From contig NZ_NBZV01000041.1 of NCBI RefSeq assembly GCF_002379095.1, positions 1 to 43,535 on the forward strand: 43,535 nt of DNA. The letters are read 5' to 3'. Positions 40,232-43,535 of this stretch are shown here, piece after piece (within the stretch, counting starts at the first letter, position 1; the number at the start of each line of letters is the position of its first letter). The notes under the pieces are model-generated. The model was not told the DNA's origin. It saw nothing but the letters and a program-made list of their open reading frames with translations, and ran no database searches. The DNA is from Polaromonas sp. AER18D-145 (GTDB lineage Bacteria; Pseudomonadota; Gammaproteobacteria; Burkholderiales; Burkholderiaceae_C). A program made the position numbers and the translations under genes.

Positions 40232-40670
40232 TCCCCCTGGCACCCCGCGGCTGGACGAGTTCCTGAGCTACCGGCTGCACCTGGTCAACAAGCTGACCGA
40301 CAAGTTCAGCAGCGACGCCTATGCCGACGAGTTCGGCCTGCCTGTCGGCGAGGCGCGCTGCCTGGCGGCCATCGGCAACTTTGCGCCGCTTTCGGTGATG
40401 GAACTGGCCGCCAAGGCCAACCTGAACAAGGGCCAGGCCAGCCGCGCGGCGCAGTCGCTGGTGGACCGCGGCCTGGTGCGCAAGGCGGCCAGCACCTCCG
40501 ACGGCCGCGGCGTGGTGCTGACGCTGACCGGCCCGGGCAGGGCCCTCTGGAGCCGCGTGATGGCACTGATTGCGCGGCGCAATGACGAGATTTTTGGCTG
40601 CCTGTCGGCGAAGCAGCAGCAACAACTGGGCCGTATGCTGGACCGCCTGATCGCCCACGCCCGGGCCTGA
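40221..40670 (+). CDS. MarR-family transcriptional regulator
   Basis: 149-residue winged helix-turn-helix regulator, usually a repressor released by an aromatic ligand. Marks: dimerisation helix LSYRLHLVNKLTDKFSS, HTH VMELAAKANLNKGQASRAAQ SLVDRGLV, wing STSDGRGVVLTLT, and C-terminal helices. ATG 40221 (GTG 40218 in frame just before), with GAGG upstream. Last gene of the monooxygenase operon; its likely operator is at 38393-38438, which would make the operon autoregulated. Confidence 0.9.
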   Translation: MPRNPPGTPRLDEFLSYRLHLVNKLTDKFSSDAYADEFGLPVGEARCLAAIGNFAPLSVMELAAKANLNKGQASRAAQSLVDRGLVRKAASTSDGRGVVLTLTGPGRALWSRVMALIARRNDEIFGCLSAKQQQQLGRMLDRLIAHARA

Positions 40671-40789
40671 AACAGTCGTTTTGAGGCCGAATCGGGCTGT
40701 TTCGGGTTGATTCGAGGCACGAAGTACCCATGTAAGGAGCACAAGCAGGCTTAAAACCTTAAAATTAAAGGTTGCCCTTCAAAGCCTCC

Positions 40790-43300
40790 ATGAACGCCCC
40801 CATCGACGTCTCCTTTTTCGCGCGCGCCGCCAAACCACTGACCAGCTACCGGAAGTACTGGGCCAGCCGCTTCGGCACGTCAAAATTTTTGCCCATGAGC
40901 CGGGCCGAAATGGACCAGTTGGGCTGGGACAGCTGCGACATCATCATCGTCACTGGCGACGCCTATGTGGACCACCCGAGCTTCGGCATGGCCGTCATCG
41001 GCCGCATGCTCGAAGCCCAGGGCTTTCGCGTCGGCATCATCGCGCAGCCGGACTGGCAAAGCGCCGACCCGTTCAAGGCCCTGGGCAAGCCAAACCTGTT
41101 TTTCGGCGTGACCGCCGGCAACATGGACTCGATGATCAACCGCTACACAGCGGACCGCAAGATCCGCAGCGACGACGCCTACACGCCCGGCGACATCGGC
41201 GGCAAGCGGCCTGACCGCGCCGCCATCGTCTATTCGCAGCGCTGCCGCGAAGCCTACAAGGACGTGCCCATCATCCTGGGCGGCATCGAAGGCTCGCTGC
41301 GCCGCATTGCCCATTACGACTACTGGTCCGACAAGGTGCGCCGCTCCATCGTGGTGGACGCCAAGTGCGACCTGCTGCTGTACGGCAACGCCGAACGCGC
41401 GATTGTCGAAATTGCCCACCGCATCGCCGCCAAGGAGCCGGTCGCAACCATGACCGACATCCGCGGCACGGCCTTCATCCGCCGCACGGGCGACGAAACC
41501 GCGCAGGGCTGGTTCGAGATCGACTCCACCAGCGTTGATGCGCCGGGTCGGGTCGAGGCGCATGTCAATCCCTACCTGATGATTTCGGAGCAGGCGAAAG
41601 AGCAGGGCGCCAGTTGCGCGCGCGAGGATGAAGCTGTAGAAGTGGCTGCGCAGGCCGAGGCAGAGGCCAAGGTGTCACTCCCTCTCCCACCGGGAGAGGG
41701 CAGGGGTGAGGGCGCGGCGAAGCCGCTGCTGGCCGTGGCCAATGCCCGGTCTTCAGCAAAGACAAACGCGGGGAACCCTCACCCTAACCCTCTCCCAAGA
41801 GGAGAGGGAACAAAAGGGGAGGGAAGCAAAGCCAACCCCGCCATCAAACCACTGACCTTCGTCCCCAACCCCGCTTTGCCCCACATGCAGGGCAAGATCA
41901 AGGTGCCGCCGCGCGACCGCTCGGTGATCCGCCTGCCGTCTTACGAGCAGGTCAAAAGCGACGCCGTGCTCTACGCCCACGCCAACCGCGTGCTGCACCT
42001 GGAAACCAACCCCGGCAACGCACGCGCGCTGGTGCAGGCGCACGGCGAGGGCGCGACCGCCCGCGACGTGTGGATCACGCCGCCGCCAATTCCGCTGACC
42101 ACGGCCGAGATGGACTACGTCTTCGACCTGCCCTACGCACGTGCCCCGCACCCGGCCTACCAAGACGACAACGGCAGCCACGACGGCGCGACCAAGATCC
42201 CGGCCTGGGAGATGATCCGCTTCAGCGTGAACATCATGCGCGGCTGCTTCGGCGGCTGCACCTTCTGCTCCATCACCGAGCACGAAGGCCGCATCATCCA
42301 GAGCCGCTCGGAAGACTCGGTGATTCGCGAGATCGAGGCCATTCGCGACACCGTCAAGGGGTTCACCGGCGCCATTTCCGACCTGGGCGGGCCGACCGCC
42401 AACATGTACCGCATTGGCTGCAAGTCACCCGAGATCGAATCGGCCTGCCGCAAGCCGAGCTGCGTTTACCCGGGCATCTGCCAGAACCTCAACACCGACC
42501 ACAACCCGCTGATCAAGATGTACCGCCGCGCGCGGGCGCTCAAGGGCGTGAAGAAAATCCTCATCAGCTCCGGCCTGCGTTACGACCTGGCCGTGCAGTC
42601 GCCCGAGTACGTCAAGGAGCTGGTCACGCACCACGTTGGCGGCTATTTGAAGATTGCGCCCGAGCACACCGAGCAGGGCCCGCTGACCAAGATGATGAAG
42701 CCCGGCATCGGCAGCTACGACAAGTTCAAGCAGATGTTCGAGAAGTACAGCCTCGAAGCCGGCAAGAAGCAGTTCCTGATTCCCTACTTCATCGCCGCCC
42801 ACCCCGGCACCAGCGACGAAGACATGATGAACCTGGCGATCTGGCTGAAGAAAAACGGTTTCCGCGCCGACCAGGTGCAGACCTTTTACCCGTCGCCCAT
42901 GGCCACCGCGACGACGATGTACCACACCAACAAGAACCCGCTGCGCAAGATCACGCGCGACAGCGAGACGGTGGACATCGTGCGCGGCGACAAACGGCGA
43001 CGCCTGCACAAGGCCTTTTTGCGCTACCACGACGCCAACAACTGGCCGCTGCTGCGCGAGGCACTGAAAGCCATGGGCCGCGCCGACCTGATCGGCAACG
43101 GCAAGCACCACCTGATCCCGACCTTCCAGCCCCTGACCGACGGCGGCTACGTGAGTGCACGCAAGAAGAACTCAACCACCGTGGCGCTGAAACCCGTGAC
43201 GCCCGTCAAGGGCCGCCTCCTGACCCAGCACACCGGCCTGCCGCCGCGCGACAACGGCTCGGGCAAGCCCGGCGGTAAGCCATTGCGTAAGGCGCGCTGA
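40790..43300 (+). CDS. ygiQ: YgiQ family radical SAM protein (UPF0313)
   Basis: Radical SAM enzyme of unknown reaction. 836 residues, about 90-100 more than usual. N-terminal B12-binding-like part ([20 protein letters not shown]), radical SAM cluster Cys486-x3-Cys490-x2-Cys493 in [10 protein letters not shown], and conserved [20 protein letters not shown]. The extra length is at about residues 275-350: an Ala/Glu-rich linker followed by two REP-encoded stretches ([30 protein letters not shown]). The frame stays open through both. ATG 40790 fits the family start. Preceded by AACCTT/AAGGTT inverted arms around an A/T-rich core (about 40755-40773) that may hold the promoter. Confidence 0.93.
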   Translation: MNAPIDVSFFARAAKPLTSYRKYWASRFGTSKFLPMSRAEMDQLGWDSCDIIIVTGDAYVDHPSFGMAVIGRMLEAQGFRVGIIAQPDWQSADPFKALGKPNLFFGVTAGNMDSMINRYTADRKIRSDDAYTPGDIGGKRPDRAAIVYSQRCREAYKDVPIILGGIEGSLRRIAHYDYWSDKVRRSIVVDAKCDLLLYGNAERAIVEIAHRIAAKEPVATMTDIRGTAFIRRTGDETAQGWFEIDSTSVDAPGRVEAHVNPYLMISEQAKEQGASCAREDEAVEVAAQAEAEAKVSLPLPPGEGRGEGAAKPLLAVANARSSAKTNAGNPHPNPLPRGEGTKGEGSKANPAIKPLTFVPNPALPHMQGKIKVPPRDRSVIRLPSYEQVKSDAVLYAHANRVLHLETNPGNARALVQAHGEGATARDVWITPPPIPLTTAEMDYVFDLPYARAPHPAYQDDNGSHDGATKIPAWEMIRFSVNIMRGCFGGCTFCSITEHEGRIIQSRSEDSVIREIEAIRDTVKGFTGAISDLGGPTANMYRIGCKSPEIESACRKPSCVYPGICQNLNTDHNPLIKMYRRARALKGVKKILISSGLRYDLAVQSPEYVKELVTHHVGGYLKIAPEHTEQGPLTKMMKPGIGSYDKFKQMFEKYSLEAGKKQFLIPYFIAAHPGTSDEDMMNLAIWLKKNGFRADQVQTFYPSPMATATTMYHTNKNPLRKITRDSETVDIVRGDKRRRLHKAFLRYHDANNWPLLREALKAMGRADLIGNGKHHLIPTFQPLTDGGYVSARKKNSTTVALKPVTPVKGRLLTQHTGLPPRDNGSGKPGGKPLRKAR
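41677..41714 (-). repeat. REP element 1 inside ygiQ
   Basis: CCCTCTCCC-ACC-GGGAGAGGG hairpin followed by CAGGGGTGAGGG, the well-known REP type, in inverted orientation to element 2. Read in frame as [13 protein letters not shown]. Confidence 0.85.
41776..41824 (+). repeat. REP element 2 inside ygiQ
   Basis: CCCTCACCCTAACCCTCTCC, loop CAAGA, GGAGAGGGAACAAAAGGGGA: a full REP unit. With element 1 it forms an inverted pair about 60 bp apart, like a BIME. Read in frame as [17 protein letters not shown]. Confidence 0.88.
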
Positions 43301-43317
43301 CCGCGATACCTCCCCCG

Positions 43318-43350
43318 CTTGTCATCCCGGGCCTGACCCGGGATGACAAG
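43318..43350 (+). terminator. Perfect 14-bp hairpin after ygiQ
   Basis: CTTGTCATCCCGGG (43318-43331) and CCCGGGATGACAAG (43337-43350) pair perfectly around CCTGA, 17 bp after the ygiQ stop. No T-run follows, so it may be a terminator or another palindromic repeat unit. The remaining gap to 43482 holds the likely left end of the IS element. Confidence 0.6.
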
Positions 43351-43383
43351 TGAAGCAAGGGCAGGAGTGGTTTCATGTTTTGA

Positions 43384-43482
43384 ATAGGCGGATTCAAGTA
43401 CGAAGTGCAACGTTCAGAAATAGGGTGGGCCAAGAGTCAATAGGATGGGCTCTTTGTGACCAGCCAGTCTCAACGAAGCACC
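43384..43482 (+). mobile_element. Probable left end and leader of an IS30-family element (boundary not fixed)
   Basis: The sequence before the transposase ATG contains GATTCAAGTACGAAGTGCAA (about 43391-43410), which looks like an IS30-type terminal inverted repeat, and a CCAGCCAGTCTCAACGAAGC leader. The right end is outside the window, so the boundary cannot be confirmed. Confidence 0.35.
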
Positions 43483-43535
43483 ATGACCTACAAACACTTG
43501 ACCCGAGAAGAACGATACCAAATTCACGTACTCAA
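43483..43535 (+). CDS. IS30-family transposase, N-terminal fragment (runs off the window)
   Basis: ATG 43483 opens a frame reading MTYKHLTREERYQIHVL to the last base. The LTREERYQI pattern is the N-terminal helix-turn-helix start of IS30 transposases. Only 17 residues are visible; the DDE core lies beyond the edge. It lies downstream of the complete ygiQ gene and does not interrupt it. Confidence 0.8.
   Translation, partial: MTYKHLTREERYQIHVL

Noticed and set aside
40740..40789. AACCTT/AAGGTT hairpin before ygiQ as a terminator of the MarR operon
   Set aside because: The stem is weak (six A/T-rich pairs) with no T-run; it more likely overlaps a promoter.

Overview
The window comes from a GC-rich betaproteobacterium, most likely family Comamonadaceae (Polaromonas/Rhodoferax/Variovorax-like). 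This rests on protein similarity recognised by eye (FabI, RimP-NusA-IF2, GuaB/GuaA, YgiQ), on the gene order smpB/ratA-rnfH-DUF4124-guaB-guaA, and on short repeat sequences that I associate with this family. It is a chromosomal, mostly housekeeping region. I saw no prophage, CRISPR array or tRNA/rRNA gene. The only transposable element is the start of an IS30-type transposase at the right edge.

Layout. 1-523: remnant of a GNAT acetyltransferase with an internal deletion, plus dispersed repeats. 524-7235: fabI (minus) divergent from a peptide ABC importer, yejA-yejB-yejE-yejF. 7236-15939: promoter, attenuator-like terminator and the translation operon rimP-nusA-infB-rbfA-truB, then typA and a terminator. 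16001-18018: an EamA transporter coupled to a 3-hydroxyisobutyryl-CoA hydrolase-like gene. 18026-19804 (minus): lipoprotein, ECF sigma factor, anti-sigma factor. 19953-25211: smpB divergent from ratA-rnfH, a DUF4124 protein, then guaB and guaA (the two steps from IMP to GMP) separated by a terminator. 25251-29280: thpR, paiB-like, a small membrane protein, a tadA gene fused to a haloalkane dehalogenase-like domain, and an LD-carboxypeptidase. 29348-34017: an unknown gene with its own promoter, an AT-rich gap, an aldehyde dehydrogenase and a penicillin acylase-family hydrolase. 34031-37407: a katE stress cluster (catalase and a small membrane protein on minus, two small genes on plus) around a palindrome-rich control region. 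37398-40670: an atypical crotonase divergent from an FAD monooxygenase - DUF2783-like - MarR operon with a duplicated operator over its promoter. 40790-43300: ygiQ, carrying two REP hairpins inside its coding sequence. 43483-end: IS30-family transposase, cut by the window edge.

The most unusual theme is that several short interspersed repeats sit inside open reading frames without breaking them. A GCTATCAA-type repeat of about 60 bp is found in the HIBCH-like and penicillin acylase genes, with shorter pieces in yejF and truB, always read in the same frame. A REP pair lies in ygiQ, a REP-like stretch in the tadA fusion, and a 29-bp element supplies the N-terminus of YejE. The other points of note are the TadA-dehalogenase fusion, the dual-operator MarR promoter, and the katE control region with an unlisted 56-residue proline-rich ORF. 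I do not see a clearly new multi-gene defence or mobile system.
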